Assembly: GCF_000276665.1 (NCBI RefSeq)
Contig: NW_004955425.1
Span: 21,792,421 to 21,856,420, forward strand
Length of the DNA: 64,000 bases
Origin: Chinchilla lanigera
Taxonomy: Eukaryota > Chordata > Mammalia > Rodentia > Chinchillidae
Direction: 5' to 3'
Under the pieces are notes generated by a model that saw only the letters and a list, made by a program, of their open reading frames with translations, searched no databases and was not told the origin of the DNA. Position numbers and translations under genes: made by a program. Each line of letters starts with the position of its first letter. Positions within the stretch are counted from its first letter, which is position 1. Shown here in pieces: positions 1-12,330 of the stretch.

Positions 1-35
1 GCTGCCTGGGCGCAAGGCGCGGGGGGCTCGGAGAA
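1..35. other. GC-rich flank (left part of a CpG-rich block)
   Basis: The first 35 bases are strongly GC/CpG-rich. They resemble the sequence that resumes at about 3395, after the LINE-1. This suggests that the LINE-1 was inserted into one CpG-rich block extending left of the window. Confidence 0.5.
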
Positions 36-310
36 CCTATATTCTAATAAGATCAAAAATGCAGAAGAAATGGACAGATTCCTAGATACATATGAATTAC
101 CAGAGCTGAATCAAAAAGATAAAAATCCTAAATAAACTAGTATCAGTGAAATTGAAGATGTAATTAAAAACCTACCAACAAAGAAAAGCCCAGGCCCTGA
201 GGTATTCATTGCTGAATTCTATAAGAAATTTAGAGAAGACCTAATACCATTACTTCTCAAACTCTTTAATGAATTTGAAAGGGAAGCTATATTCCCAAAT
301 ACATTCCTGG

Positions 311-397
311 GGCCAGGAATATAGCTCAGTGGCATAAGCACCTGCCTGGCAAGCACAAGGTCATGAGTTTGATTCCCAGTACCAAAAAAAAAAAAAG

Positions 398-434
<37 letters not shown>

Positions 435-445
435 AAAAAACCAAA
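311..445 (+). mobile_element. ID/BC1-like SINE with long A-tail
   Basis: A tRNA-derived SINE has A-box-like tagctcagtgg and B-box-like gtttgattcc, then 60 bases of nearly pure A. A perfect 16-bp target-site duplication (ccaaatacattcctgg) lies at 295-310 and 446-461. The intact duplication and tail suggest a young insertion into the LINE-1. Confidence 0.93.
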
Positions 446-1560
446 CCAAATACATTCCTGGAAGCAAGCGTTTCCCTGATACCAAAACTAGAGAAGGATC
501 CAACTAAGACAGCTGCAGGCCAATCTCCCTAATGAATGTAGATACAAAAATCCTCAATAAGATACTGGCAAACAGAATGCAGCAAATCATTTAGAAGATT
601 ATACACCATGACCAAGTACAATTCATCCCAGGGATGTAGGGATGGTTCAATATATGTAAATCAATAAATGTAATATACCATATTAACAACGTCAAGGACA
701 AAAACCATATGATCATCTCAATAGATGCAGAAAAAGCTTTTGACAAAGACCAGCACCCACTGATGATAAAAACCCTATAGGAAATTGGAATAGATGATCT
801 TTATCTCATTCTGACAAGAGCCATCTATGACAAGCCAGTAGCCAACATCATACTAAACAGAGAAAAACTGAAAGCTTTCACTCTAAAATCCAGGAAATCC
901 ACTGTCTCCATTTTTATTCACCATAGTCCTGGAAACTTTAACCAAAGTAATTAGACAAGAGAAAGAAATAAAAGGAATAATGATAGGAAAGGAACAAGTT
1001 AAATTATCATTATTTGCAGATGACATTATACTCTATATAGAAAACCCCAACAACTCCACTAAAAAACTGCTAGATTTAATAAATTCAGTTGTGTGGCTGG
1101 ATACAAAGTCAACACTCAAAAGTCAATAGCCTTCTTGTATACAAATAACAAAGTCACTGAGAGAGAAAATAGGGCAAGAACACCTTTCACAATACAATCC
1201 AAAGAAATGAAATACCTAGGAATCAATCTAACAAAGGAAGTAAAAGAACTCTACAGTGAAAACTACAGTACTCTGAAAAAGGAGACTGAAGTAGGTATCA
1301 GAAAAAGAAAGCTATCTCTTGCTCCTGGGAATGAAAAACCAATATAGTGAAAATGGCCATACTTCCAAAACTGTTATACAGGTTTTATGCAATCTCAATC
1401 AAAATTCCAATAGCATGTCTCACAGAATTAGAGACAACAATCCTAATATTCATTTGGAACCAGAATAGACCTAGAACAGCAAAGACAATCCTGGCCAACA
1501 AAGGAAAGGCAGGAGGCATCACAACTCCTGACTTGAAATTATACTACAAAGCTACAGTGA

Positions 1561-1618
1561 GGGCTGGCAAGCGCAAAGTCGTGAGTTTGATTCCCGGTAC
1601 CGGAAAAAAAACAAAAAA
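1561..1618 (+). mobile_element. 5'-truncated ID SINE
   Basis: Only the 3' half of an ID (ggctggcaagcgcaa...gattcccggtacc) and an A-rich tail are present. A perfect 14-bp duplication caaagctacagtga lies at 1547-1560 and 1619-1632. Confidence 0.9.
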
Positions 1619-1835
1619 CAAAGCTACAGTGATAAAATCAGCATGGTACTGGCAAAAAAGTCCTGAGGACCAAAGGAACAGACTAGAAGATGCAGACAGA
1701 TCTACAAACACACTCAGCCACCTTATCTTTGACAAAGGGGCCAAAAACATTCACTGGAAGAAAGATAGCCTCTTTGATAAATGGTGCTGGAAAAACTGGC
1801 TTTCATATGCCAAAGACTAAAACTGGACCCATATC

Positions 1836-2066
1836 TTTTTTTTTTTTTTTTTTTTTGAGGGGTTTACATTTTGTTGGAAACCTTAAATACTATACTGCCT
1901 ACACAAAAACTGGTTCCAGGGTTAGTGACAAAGAGAAGCGCAGCACAGAGGAGGAGAGCTTACTCCAACAGGAGGCTCTCTTGACACAGGCGCTTCAGCC
2001 AGTTTATCAGCTTTTGCCACAGCTTCAAGGGGTCCCACCGTGTAAAAGGCCTGTTCTGGAGGTTGG
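1836..2066 (-). pseudogene. Antisense processed insert of unidentified origin
   Basis: A poly(T) run at 1837-1857 opens the insert on the plus strand, so its sense strand is minus with a poly(A) tail. The LINE-1 sequence ggacccatatctttc is duplicated on both sides (near 1825-1838 and 2066-2080, one mismatch). The insert is about 230 bp with no intron. On the minus strand a short open frame (EQAFYTVGPLEAVAKADKLA) is seen, but I do not recognise the parent transcript. Other frames are also open over short spans. Confidence 0.65.
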
Positions 2067-3390
2067 ATCCATATCTTTCACCATGCACTAAAGTGAAATT
2101 GAAATGGACTAAAGATGTAAATATTAAAACACAAACATTAGGTCTGCTGGAAGATGGAATAGCTAAAACTCTTAAAGACATTGGTAGGCAAAGACATTAT
2201 GAACAAAACCCCGATCACACAGATCGCACAGGAACTATCACAAAGAATCAACAACTGGGATCTCATCTCATTAAAAAGCTTTCTGCACAGCAAGAGAAAC
2301 CACCAACAGAGTGAAGAGACAACCCACAATGTGGGAAAAAATGTTTACCAGCTGTTCCTCAGGCAAAGGATTACTACTGAGAACATATAAAGAATTCAGA
2401 AAAAATCAGACCTCCTAAATTCAAAGACCCCATCCAAAAATGGGCATCTGAGATGAATACACACTTGGCAGATGAAGAAATATAAATGGCAAATAAATAC
2501 ATGAAAAGTGTTCAACATCACTGGTCATTTGAGAAATGCAAATTAAAACAACACTGAGATTCCATCTCACCCCAGAGTGACTATCATCAAGAAATCAACC
2601 AGTACAAATGCTGGAGGGGCTATGGGGAAAAACGAACCCTTCTCCACTGCTGGTGGGAGTGTAGACTGGTGCAACCACTGTGGAAATCAGTGTGGAGATT
2701 CCTCAAAACACTAGGACTAGAGATCCCATTAAATCTAGCTATTCTCTTTCTGGGTATCTCCAGAATTAAAAACATTGTACCACAGCAATATATAGACACC
2801 TATGTTTATAGTGGTACAGTTTATAACAAGTAGACCTTGGAAACAACCCAAGGGCCCATCAACCAATGAAAGGATAAAAAAGATGTAGGTTTTTTTATAC
2901 AATGGAGTACTTCTCTGCCATAAAGAAGGATACCGCGGAGACTTTTCTAGGAGAATGGATGAACCTTGAGCCCATACTCTTAACTGAAATACATCGGACA
3001 CACGTGTGTAAATGCCACATTCTCTGGTGTGAGAAACCAAAAGTGTAAATAAGGACCAAAATGTATAATACGTATTGTGAAATAGGAGGAAATGTTCAAA
3101 TGGGGAGGGGAACAAGGGAGGGGAAGGGAGAAGGGAAGCCGGAGGACAGAGCTCCGCAGCACAGCGCCTGCCTGGCAAGCTCGGTTCCGCCCCCCAATCA
3201 AAAAGGAAAAGTGAAAAAAGGAGAGAAAGGAAGGGAACCGTGGAAACAAAGCTTTTGTAAATGAGGCGAGGAGGGGTTGAAGGGAGGATAGCGGGGTGAA
3301 AAGCAAGTTCTGTCCTGTGAAAAGTTCTGTCCTCTGTGACGAATGTGATCATTACATCTAAAATGTACCTGTAAAACCTGATTAAAGAAA

Positions 3391-3960
3391 GAAATCCGGC
3401 CGTTGGCCTATGAGGCCCGCCTTCGTTTATTAATCACAGTTTGTTTTGTGGAATATTCAGGGGGCTTTCCCGCAGTCCGCACATCAGCACCCGCAGCAGA
3501 GACTGGCTGCCGCGGCGCTCGGGTCCCAGCTACGGCCCTCCGCCGCCCTCGAGGCCGGCGCGCCTCCTCCGCGTGGAGGGGAGACGCAGGCCGCGCTCCG
3601 CCGAGCTCTGGGGAAGAACGGCGAACTGGTTGCGTCGAGCTCCCCGAGGGCTTCCGCCGCTGCCGGTTCGGTGCTGGTCTGCCGGCCGGCCGGAGGAACC
3701 CATCTCCGGCACCCGGGGGCTCGCCCCAGCCGCGCGCACCCCGCAGCCTCCCTCTGAGCCGGGGCGCCCGTGCCGTTGAGATTGCGGGCAAACGCCTCGG
3801 GACGTTCTCCTCCCGCCTGATGGTGACCCCGACGAGGAAGGTGAGGCGGCTCTCCGTGCTGAGTGCGGCCTCCGGCAGGCCTGCAGACTGCTCACAGCAG
3901 GATGCAGAGAGGCGGAGTTTTAATTAGAATTTCCTAATTAGAACAGAATTGGAGGGGTTG
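3391..3960. promoter_or_regulatory. CpG-rich block, part 1
   Basis: This is dense in CG dinucleotides and GC, with overlapping open frames on both strands that show no known domain. A good plus-strand splice-donor match (gaggaag|gtgagg) lies near 3840. It looks like a CpG island, possibly the promoter and first exon of an unrecognised transcript. No coding gene is supported. Confidence 0.55.
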
Positions 3961-3961
3961 C

Positions 3962-4077
3962 TTTTTTGGGACAGGCTCTCGCGGTGTAACTCATGCTGGC
4001 CTTGAATTCACGGCGATCCTCCTGCCTCGGTCTCCCAAAGTGCTGGGATTGCAGGTGTGCGCCACCATGCCCGGCTA
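3962..4077 (-). mobile_element. B1-type SINE (antisense)
   Basis: A reverse-oriented B1: ttttttgggacagg through tgctgggattgcaggtgtgcgc. It splits the CpG-rich block. Confidence 0.85.
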
Positions 4078-4850
4078 GATTTGACTTTTAATTAGAATTT
4101 TTGAGGCTTGTGTTTGGGAATAAGGAAAAGATGTGGTCAGTTACAGATTTTCCATTTTTACTGCAAATTGAAATGCAAAGGGACAGCTATGCCCACAGAA
4201 CCCGAGTGAATGGATTTTGAACCCAGTTCCGGCAGCTCCACGTTGCACAAGGGCGCAGGCCCGGCCCCAGCCGGTCTGGCAGCGCCGGCCCGGGGAGAAC
4301 GGCGGTGCCACCGCGGTCAGCGACGTCCCGGCGTCGGCCTCTGGCAGAGCACAGCTAGAAACTCCTTTTCCTGGCAGGTTAGGGTGGAGAAGCTGTGCGG
4401 GCGAGGAGCGCCGGCAGCTGTGACGGCCGCCCCGCAGCCCTGCCTCACGCCGGCTCGCACCGAGCCGGGCCGGGGCGAGCGTTTCGCGCAGGGGCCTTCA
4501 CTCCTCCGCAGTCTCCTCCTCTGTAGCTCGGTACAGCGCCTCGCCCGACCGAAGCTCGGAGGCGGCGGCTCGGTGGCCGGCGAGCGGCGGCAGAGCTGCG
4601 CCCGGCGGTCCGGCGGTTCGTCCGCGTGCGAGCTTTCGTTCCGCACGTCCCCGGGGGCCCGCCGCCCCAGCTCGAGCTGCGTCGTCAGGACAAACACTCC
4701 GCGTCTGCGTGCAGATCGCGCGTGGTCTTCCTCCGCCCCGTCCGCGGGTGGACGCGCAGCCCAGCGCAGCGGGTTTCTGTGCAGCCGAGAGGCGCGGCAG
4801 GTGCCCGGGAGGGTCCGTGGCGGGGGGCACGGAAATAACATCCCTGGCTG
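4078..4850. promoter_or_regulatory. CpG-rich block, part 2
   Basis: The first 120 bases are AT-rich. From about 4205 to 4850 GC and CpG are very high again. Long open frames occur on both strands, as GC-rich DNA gives by chance, with no recognised protein. I read it as the continuation of the CpG island interrupted by the B1. Confidence 0.55.
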
Positions 4851-5581
4851 AGCTTTGCTGGCTTTAACTTCACCAGGTTGGAAGTCCTGTCCCGCAGCTC
4901 CCTGCTACCCACCTTGTGTCAGGGAGGCCAGGCTGGGCCAGGCTGCCGTGCAGTGCTGGCTGTGTGGCGGTGCTGGCCGGGGACATCAGCCACTCGCTGT
5001 CCACCTGCTGCCAGCCCTGGGCTCAGCCGCGGGCCGTGCTGATCACACTGCAGGCACCCTCCTCTGCTGGAGCAAGCTGTGGCTCACACAGCTGTGCCAG
5101 CAACACGAGCAGAGGTGCAATGCTCCAGATCTCTGCCTGCTTGAAGGTATCACGCATTCCTGGGGCTTATCTTTCGATCACGCTCTCCTTGCTGCTAACG
5201 AGTTGGAATCTTCCCAGGTATACTCAGAACAGTCTCCTCTCTGAATTGCCGGTTCAGGTCTCATGCATGGTCTTTCCATTAATTTGTCAGTGTGGTAAAG
5301 GTTAACTTTTGACTGTCACTAATATATAGAAACCAGTTGACACCCCTTTTTTGTCAAGCTCTCTGAAACCTGATTCTGGCAAGGGACCTCTTGGGCTTTC
5401 CACACTCACAAGCTCGCCAACAGCCGGAGGTCCTCCCCCTCTCCATCCTTTCGCCTTCACCTCTTGCCTCACTGCAGAGGTAGCAGCTGGTACGATGGTG
5501 ACAGTGCTGAGGGAAGTCTTGCCTTCTCTACAGCTTCTACTATGCAGTGGTGAGATATGTTTGCTGCAAGAGAGGCTGACG
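4851..5581. other. Unique sequence next to the CpG block
   Basis: Moderately GC-rich, non-repetitive sequence with no recognised exon, splice pattern or RNA gene. Confidence 0.4.
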
Positions 5582-5755
5582 CCAAGCATGGCAGTGCACA
5601 CCGGTCATCCCAGCACTCTATGAGGCTAAGGCAGGACAGTGGCAAGTTGAAGCTCAACCCAGGCAAGTTAGCTAGACCCTGTTTCAAAAATAAAAATGAG
5701 CTGAGGATGCGGCTCATGGGAAGGCCCTGGCTTCAGTCCTTTGCTCCATGCAGAG
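5582..5755 (+). mobile_element. Diverged B1 followed by ID-like segment
   Basis: The B1 hallmarks catggcagtgcacac...cagcactctatgaggctaaggcagg and ccctgtttcaaaaa are followed by gctgaggatgcggctcatggg, which resembles an ID head. It is old and diverged. Confidence 0.6.
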
Positions 5756-6724
5756 GCAGAGAGGGGAGCAATTCTCATGGGCTTATCTGCCTCAGGCAAA
5801 AACCCAATTACCCCTGCTTGTCTCACTCGGTGGGACTCCCACGTGGTACTTCTAAAAGCTGCTGAGGTATTATCGGTTGTATTCTGACAGATACAGCGTC
5901 TGCTGGGCTCCACTCAGTTTCATGTGTGTGACTGTCATGGTCTCCCCAAGTCAGATAGTCAGAAATTGAATACTGAAAGTACTGGACAGAAAGGGCTTGT
6001 ACTGCCAAGAAACCTATTCTTCAGACCACCAAACAGCTCTAAAAAAACTTGATGGACTTGATAACTTGAGTAAATCTTGCAACACAAGTAGCATGGGACA
6101 CTGGAACATCACGTGATCACAACTGAGCTCACAGTTCTCCCGTTACAGGATGGTGGGTGATCGTCTCCCAACAGCAAGAGGTTGTGGAGGAATCCCTCCC
6201 TGCAAAATGAGATTAGGGAGATGTGTAAAATATGGGCAAAGGTGCAAAGTTTTGTAGAAAGCACGACCCGAAGGCTGCAGCATGCCAGTGATGATGCTTA
6301 ACAATGCAGTGCCACATTTCCATGAAACCCTCAAAAGGAGGCAAAAGCAGGTGTGACTGGATAGGCCCCTGGTTAGAGTAGCATGAAAAGAAAAACCTTC
6401 ACTGAGCCAGCAGACAGCAGGGACTCCGTGAGGGATGGCGGCGTCCTCACCAGCCACAAAGGTTTGCAGTATGAGTGCAGGGTAGTTCTTTTCTTTATAT
6501 TTTGCATTTTATTATTTTGCCCTGTATTACAGTATTGTATAATCATTTTTATGTGAATTTTTTTTGGTATTAGAAGCATCCGTTACCATTTCTTATGGGG
6601 AAATTCACTTCGATATAAAAGTGTTTTGGATTATAATCATGTTCCCAGAATGAACTGTGCTCACAAACTGAGGTTTTACTGTATTTAAAAACCTTTCAAT
6701 TTTGGAAATCAGTATTTCCAAATT
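5756..6724. other. Unique intergenic sequence
   Basis: No repeats, exons or RNA genes were recognised. Confidence 0.4.
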
Positions 6725-6729
6725 TTGTG

Positions 6730-7680
6730 TACATTTATACAAACAGCAATGAATGAGGGAGTTACTAACACAAAGTTGCTGTTAAATATTATTACCCATG
6801 CTCAGGAAGAGCCAAGTGCAGGTGACAGGCCATGGGTCCTGTCCCAGCTCCTGCTGCAAAGAGCAAAAGTTGCTGTGCATCTCCTACTCAGCATGAGAAT
6901 ATCTACCAACGATGCTATTTTAAACAAGCACAGGTACAGAACATGCTGGAAAAATTTGGAGCTGACATTAAGAAGGTTCTCCTTGCCAAGAGAAAAAGAC
7001 TAGAAACATATACCAAGGCTTCTTTCAAGTCCAGTAGTCAGAAAATTGAACACGTTTGGAAAACACAAGAACAAAGGATCTTGAGTTTGAAGCCAGCTTG
7101 GCGTACCTAGACCTGTCCAAAAAAAAAAAAGAAAGAAAGAAAAAGAAGGGAAAGAGGGAAGGAGTGGAAAAGATACTTGGCTTGACTTTTCTGAAGAAAC
7201 TTAACCAAGAGTATCCTGAGCGGTTTCTGAATGTGTTTCAGCAGTGGGACACAGATCTGAAGAAAGTGGAGGAACAAGAAGAGAAACTGGTGTACTGCCA
7301 CAACAACAAAAGGTTTGTCAACAATCTAGAATTGTTCAGAACCGGAGACTGAAAACAGTTGGACAATTATGTGAGGAGCAGCTATTCCTAAATTATTTGT
7401 GACAAGCTTTCAGCTCTTCAGGTTTTTTTTTTTTTTTTTTTTCGTCTTTTTTTTGAGACAGAGTCCCCCTATGGAGTTCAGACTGGGCTTGAACTCACTT
7501 TGCAGCCCAAGCTGGTCTCAAACTCACAACAATCCTCCTGCCTCAACCTCCCGAGTGCTGGGATTACAGGTGTGCGCCACCACACGCGGCTCTTCAGCTC
7601 TTCAGTTGTAACAGTGAATTTTTCTAACACTGTCTATTAACTTTTGTCAATAAAGAGTATTCAAATTTTTTTAAAAAAAA
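6730..7680 (+). pseudogene. SYCP3/XLR-like (Cor1 domain) retrocopy, broken
   Basis: Two open pieces match the Cor1 domain of the synaptonemal-complex SYCP3/XLR/FAM9 family. About 6870-7070 gives [20 protein letters not shown] and [20 protein letters not shown]. About 7185-7350 gives [20 protein letters not shown]. Between them lies an inserted B1 tail with A/G-rich sequence (7080-7170). A younger antisense B1 (7422-7594) sits in the 3' part. AATAAA at 7649-7654 and a short A-run at 7673-7681 look like the original mRNA end. The absence of introns and the shifted frames make it a dead retrocopy. Whether the parent is SYCP3 itself or an XLR-type relative cannot be settled by eye. Confidence 0.8.
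7422..7594 (-). mobile_element. B1-type SINE (antisense)
   Basis: A poly(T) run is followed by the reversed B1 with its internal duplication. The sequence cagctcttcag is repeated at 7411-7421 and 7595-7605 as the target-site duplication. Confidence 0.92.
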
Positions 7681-7711
7681 AGCACAACCAGGTTAGTTCA
7701 AATAAATACCC

Positions 7712-7717
7712 TTTATT
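7712..7717 (-). terminator. Candidate minus-strand polyadenylation signal
   Basis: AATAAA lies on the minus strand in an A/T-rich context, just outside the SYCP3-like retrocopy tail. It could end a very long WHAMM 3' UTR or an unknown transcript. There is no further support. Confidence 0.25.
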
Positions 7718-7719
7718 AA

Positions 7720-10440
7720 AGAAAAAAAGGAATATTGTTAAGCACCAAAACTGTATGTTATTACACTGCATGTACAATAAGAGAAAGGTGATTGCAATAC
7801 TTGGTGGACAAGTACTTAACTCTAAAGTCAGGTGTAAAAAACATGAGATACAAAGCAATACAGTAATTACAATGCAGAAAATTTGCACTGATGAGCAAAA
7901 GGCAACAGTCAAAACAATTATTGTAGATTTCATAGTATTGCTATAAATGCTTGCTTAGTGTTTTCTTTGTACTTTTAATACTTTAGAATGTTAATTGAGC
8001 ATATTTCTTATAAATCTGCGGGAGGTGCACTTACAGTCCACTATGCACTGTCCATTTAACGTCATGGAGAGAAAGCCATCCATAAAGCCAAGCACAATGT
8101 GCTAGTGTTTCTGCTTCTACCTTTATAGTATTGCATAAAGCTAGTAAATGGTGAGTCAGTTTGCCAGCATAATTTTCATTTACCCAGAGTGGGTAGAAAC
8201 ATGTCAGTTTCATTAGCTCTAAGGGACTTTATTCATGCAAAATGATCTGCAGCCTTCCATGTGTCATAAACTACGCATCTGGCTCCACCCCTGGCAAGAC
8301 ACACAGCACAATGAGAAATCTCATGAGCCAACAGGGTTCTGTCAAAAGGCCCAGAGGCCAGAAGTCACCAAGTTGCACTGTCTGCTCATCTTGGAAATGC
8401 TGCCTGGTGACTGTGGAGATCTCTTACAAATTATGAGTACTGGGGCAGCTGGAATAGCTAGCGACATCCTTTGATAGTTAACAGAGAACATGCAAATTTA
8501 AAATAAAAAGCCTGTTAAATAAAACTCAGCTCAATGCCCATACTTCATCTAAACATCACTCTGCATCTTCCCTACACACTGTAAGTTCCCCATCAGAGTC
8601 ACTCTCGGCTGTAAATGAATTTAAAAGAACAAAAACTTCTCTCAAAACGTGATTTTCTTTGAGATCCAGTGACTCATCATACCTAGCGGCCATGTGGATC
8701 TCAAAGAGGTATGCTCCATGCACACACCCTACAGCGGCACAGGAGCCGTCCGCAGAAGCTGGCACAGACATACACTTGGAATTACAGCCTACACAGGCCA
8801 TGTAAACTGTACGTTTACTCTGGCCCACACAGGAAATTTCAGAATCGACACATCTTTGAAATAATTACACGGACAAACATTTCATGTGTGCACGCAGACA
8901 GTCTTCTCCCTCACCTTTAAAAAAACTGCTTACAAACATCGAAGTTTAGGCAACAATATAAACTCATTTTGCAGGGAAAACTTTTAAAGTTATACTATGT
9001 TTCTAGGATAAAAATAGTGCACTCTGTGGGGTCTGGGCACCTCCTGAGCCGCTCAGCAGCCACGCAAGCACTGTGCTGTGGAAGGGGCCCTCTCACCCCC
9101 ACCCCAAGTGAGTCTGCTTGCTCAGGCCTCCAACACTAAGCACAGCTCTTTTTCTATGCTAAGCACTAAATTGGAAATAAAATCTGATTACAATTCACTT
9201 TATATTATTTATATTCAGTGCAAGACTTAGGTAAAAATACAGGTCCCTCTCTGCTTTCATTATCAAATGGTTGCATTTTAACAAGCTGTTTGTTTTTTGT
9301 ACAAATAACCTGATAAAGTATAAGCAATTCCAATGCCCTGGCAGGCCCCAATAGTACTGCTTTAAAGGTTGGTGTCTGGTGCTATGTGCATAATACTTAT
9401 TTAGATAATAAAGCTGAAAATCCATGTGTTTATAAAAAATTTTCTTCAGGCTAAAATAAAAGCATTGACTTAAATTAATACAAACATACTTGGTAATGTA
9501 ACTTGAAACTGGTCACAGGGAATGTATAAAATTAAGTATGAGCTGCACTCTGACTCATGTAAAGGGTGCTGCCGATACGCTGTGTCCTGCTGACTGAAGA
9601 GCTCTCCTTCCTGTGCCTACAATGGCTGACGTGTGCTTTACCATGTAACACATTTTCATGGTATAACACGGCTGCAGGTATGGTGCCAAACCCTAGTTCA
9701 ACTCTGAAGAAACAAGGGTCTCCCCAACGCAAGCAGAGGAGATGGCAGAGCTCGTGAATGGGGAGGTTCCACACATTCTCTGGAAATGCTGCACCTTGGC
9801 CACAGCTGCGTCCACCAGGACTCATAAAACTGCATTTCATAGAACGCTTCAGTTCCACAGTGAAGAACTAAGGAATTGTTTTTATGCTGCTCAGAAACTC
9901 AGTACGCCTGTAACTACACTTCAAAATAAACAAGACAACAGTTCATCCTCTAAAGTCCTCACCAGCCAAGCGTTTCCTCACACCACTGTGTGACAGCTCA
10001 GTCAGCCAGCCAGCAGGCGCTGCTCCTATCCATGCTATGCTGCTATACAGACATACATTTGGTTGCTAGTAGGGGAATATTTTAAACGGAAATTCAAGTG
10101 AGCAATAACATTAACCTCGAAACATCCTCAAGTCACGATCTACTTGTCTTCCCATTTTATACTTATTGCAATCAAGACCGGATTGGTAAATTAACTTCTA
10201 AGTTGACTCAGCAAGAGCAAGAAGTTGTCTGTGGATATACAAATGATATCTCAACATAAATAGAATGGTCAAATATTCTGAGCCATACAGAAAGTGCAGG
10301 CAAGTTTGGAAATGGAAACCTGATCATCAGTAAGTGCCACAAAACCAAATATATATAAATTTAACATTAAAGCCAAAGATCCTCACAGGGGCAGGGGGTT
10401 AAAATTTAAATACCCCAACACATGTTTTGTGTGGTTCTAA
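7720..10440. other. Repeat-poor unique sequence
   Basis: About 2.7 kb without SINEs or LINEs and without a recognisable exon. The low repeat load is unlike the rest of the window and resembles a long UTR or a constrained non-coding block. Confidence 0.4.
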
Positions 10441-10452
10441 AACTGCCTTAAA

Positions 10453-10548
10453 GCCAGGGATATTGCTCAGGGTCACAAGCATCTGCTTGGCAAGTGCAAG
10501 GTCCTGAGTTTGATTCCTGGTACCAAAACAAAACAAAACAAAAAAAAC
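10453..10548 (+). mobile_element. ID/BC1-like SINE
   Basis: ID body (gggatattgctcaggg...gtttgattcctggtacc) and A-rich tail, flanked by ctgccttaaa at 10443-10452 and 10549-10558. Confidence 0.9.
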
Positions 10549-10559
10549 CTGCCTTAAAA

Positions 10560-12330
10560 ATCATAGTTTAACTAATAATCTTATCTTGATGGACAAGTGG
10601 CCCCTGGCTATTAGAAATTTTAATATAATTTGTGAGTAACTCCAAAGGCTACCATAATTTGTAATTCTGTGAAACTTGGAACTTAGATTCCCCTACCACA
10701 CACCCACTGCTAGGGGCCTGAACCCAGGACTTTGCACTTAGGGGCTAGGACACTATATCCCAGCCCAAAGAGCTGGAGCCTAAGGCAGGGAAGTGCACAT
10801 GCTAGGGACTTCCCCCAGCCCAGCCGACACCTGCACTGCAGGGGGAGGAGCAGCCCTCCCTTAGTCTTCTCAGAGCTGACAGTGTCCTGCACAACTGCTG
10901 TCTGATAGTGTGGGGAGACCGACCACAGGATCTTTTCAAGTGAGTTGTTTTACGTGGGCTCCCAGGAGAACACTAATGGTAGCAATTTTCTTTCAACATG
11001 TGAGGGTTCCAGGGTTTTTTTGTTAATTATTTTCTTCTAAAGTTGAAATAAAGTGAATAAAACTTAGGTTATAAGCAAGCATCCAAAACACTGGATATGG
11101 AATCCATGCAAAACTGGATGCATAAAACCAATACATGATTTTTACTAAAAGTTTCTAAATTTACTTTAAAATTTTCCAAACATATTAACATTCTAACAAA
11201 TGGTTCTTTGGATTAAAACCATGCTTTAATGCTTTATTAAAGTTATAAAGCATATCCACTCACACTCTCACCTTGGGATAAAGTCTGTGAAGTAGATTTA
11301 TATTTCTATTCTTCCCAGGAGAGATGTATGAACTATTTGGGGACTGAAATCAGTGTTTGAAAATGCTGTACAGGAAGCTCCTGCTCTTATCAATATATAC
11401 ATGACCAACGTTTAAGCTGAAAGACTGTCACATAGAGGCTGTTGTCACAGTATCTCTCCACAACTAAAGAAAATTACATTTAAAAATGTCAATAATGTGA
11501 GCACTTGTTCTCCAGGAAAACAATACACTAAGGAACTTTGACTTTAGTTCTGCTTTCTGGGATCAGGCCAGAGTTTTGCCTTCTAAGATAATAAAATTCT
11601 TCTTGACATTTCAATCCTAACTCCCCCATATAAACCAGGACCTGTCTTGTGCAGAATTACACTCTGCAGAGTGCCACCAACTACATACATCATCTACCTT
11701 CATGCAAGCCCAGGACAATCCTGCTGATGACCCACGACAGAGGTACCTTCAGGCTTCCTTATAGCAAACCTAGAGCTGCATTCGTATGTTTAACATTCTT
11801 TGACAACAATAAGGTCTCTCTGCAAAGTCCCATTCAAAACTTAGAGAAAGGGAAATGCAGCCAAAGAACCTTTTCTGAGGGTCTACCTTCTGCATTTTTG
11901 TGGAGCACATGCTTTTTCATTGTGGAGTAAAATAAACACTTAAAAATGATATATGATAGAAACAGTTAAGATCTGTATCCCTATTACTGAATCTTGATTT
12001 TTGATTCTCAATAGAGAGTCACGGGTTACAGTGATCAAGCAATAGTTCAAACAAAAAGACTAAAAATAATTTGAAATATTATCAAATCATGAAGTATTGC
12101 TTCTCATAAACAAGGATACACATAAAATTCAAACTATTATAAATCCAGAATTATGAAAAGCTATTTAAAAGCATGGAAATTTCAAACCCTTACAAAGTAT
12201 AAGACTGTGTGGCCTTCTAAAAATATGTCATTAAATGTCATGGTACACACATTACTAGGTGTCTCTCCAGTGGCTTTTCAGACGGTGAGCATCTTTATGA
12301 AGATTCTTTAGGAGTAATGTAAAAATTGTA
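10560..12330. other. Unique sequence without recognised genes
   Basis: AT-rich and repeat-poor. No exon or RNA gene recognised. Confidence 0.4.

Larger units (their letters stand above)
36..3390 (+). mobile_element. LINE-1, 5'-truncated ORF2 and 3' UTR
   Basis: A LINE-1 copy starts inside ORF2 and carries recognisable reverse-transcriptase sequence, including [11 protein letters not shown] near 1000-1050. Frames are broken by many stops and shifts. The C-terminal ORF2 region (near 1350-2700) and a purine-rich 3' UTR (near 3060-3330) follow. Three younger insertions interrupt it: an ID at 311-445, a truncated ID at 1561-1618, and an antisense retrocopy at about 1836-2078. It is not able to move. 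Confidence 0.9.

Noticed and set aside
3403..3927. Long overlapping open frames on both strands in the CpG-rich block
   Set aside because: GC-rich DNA lacks stop codons by chance. None of the translations has a recognisable domain, and frames on opposite strands are equally long.
4210..4851. 213-codon open frame on the plus strand
   Set aside because: Low-complexity Arg/Ala/Gly/Ser-rich composition typical of CpG islands, with several equally open frames and no family resemblance.
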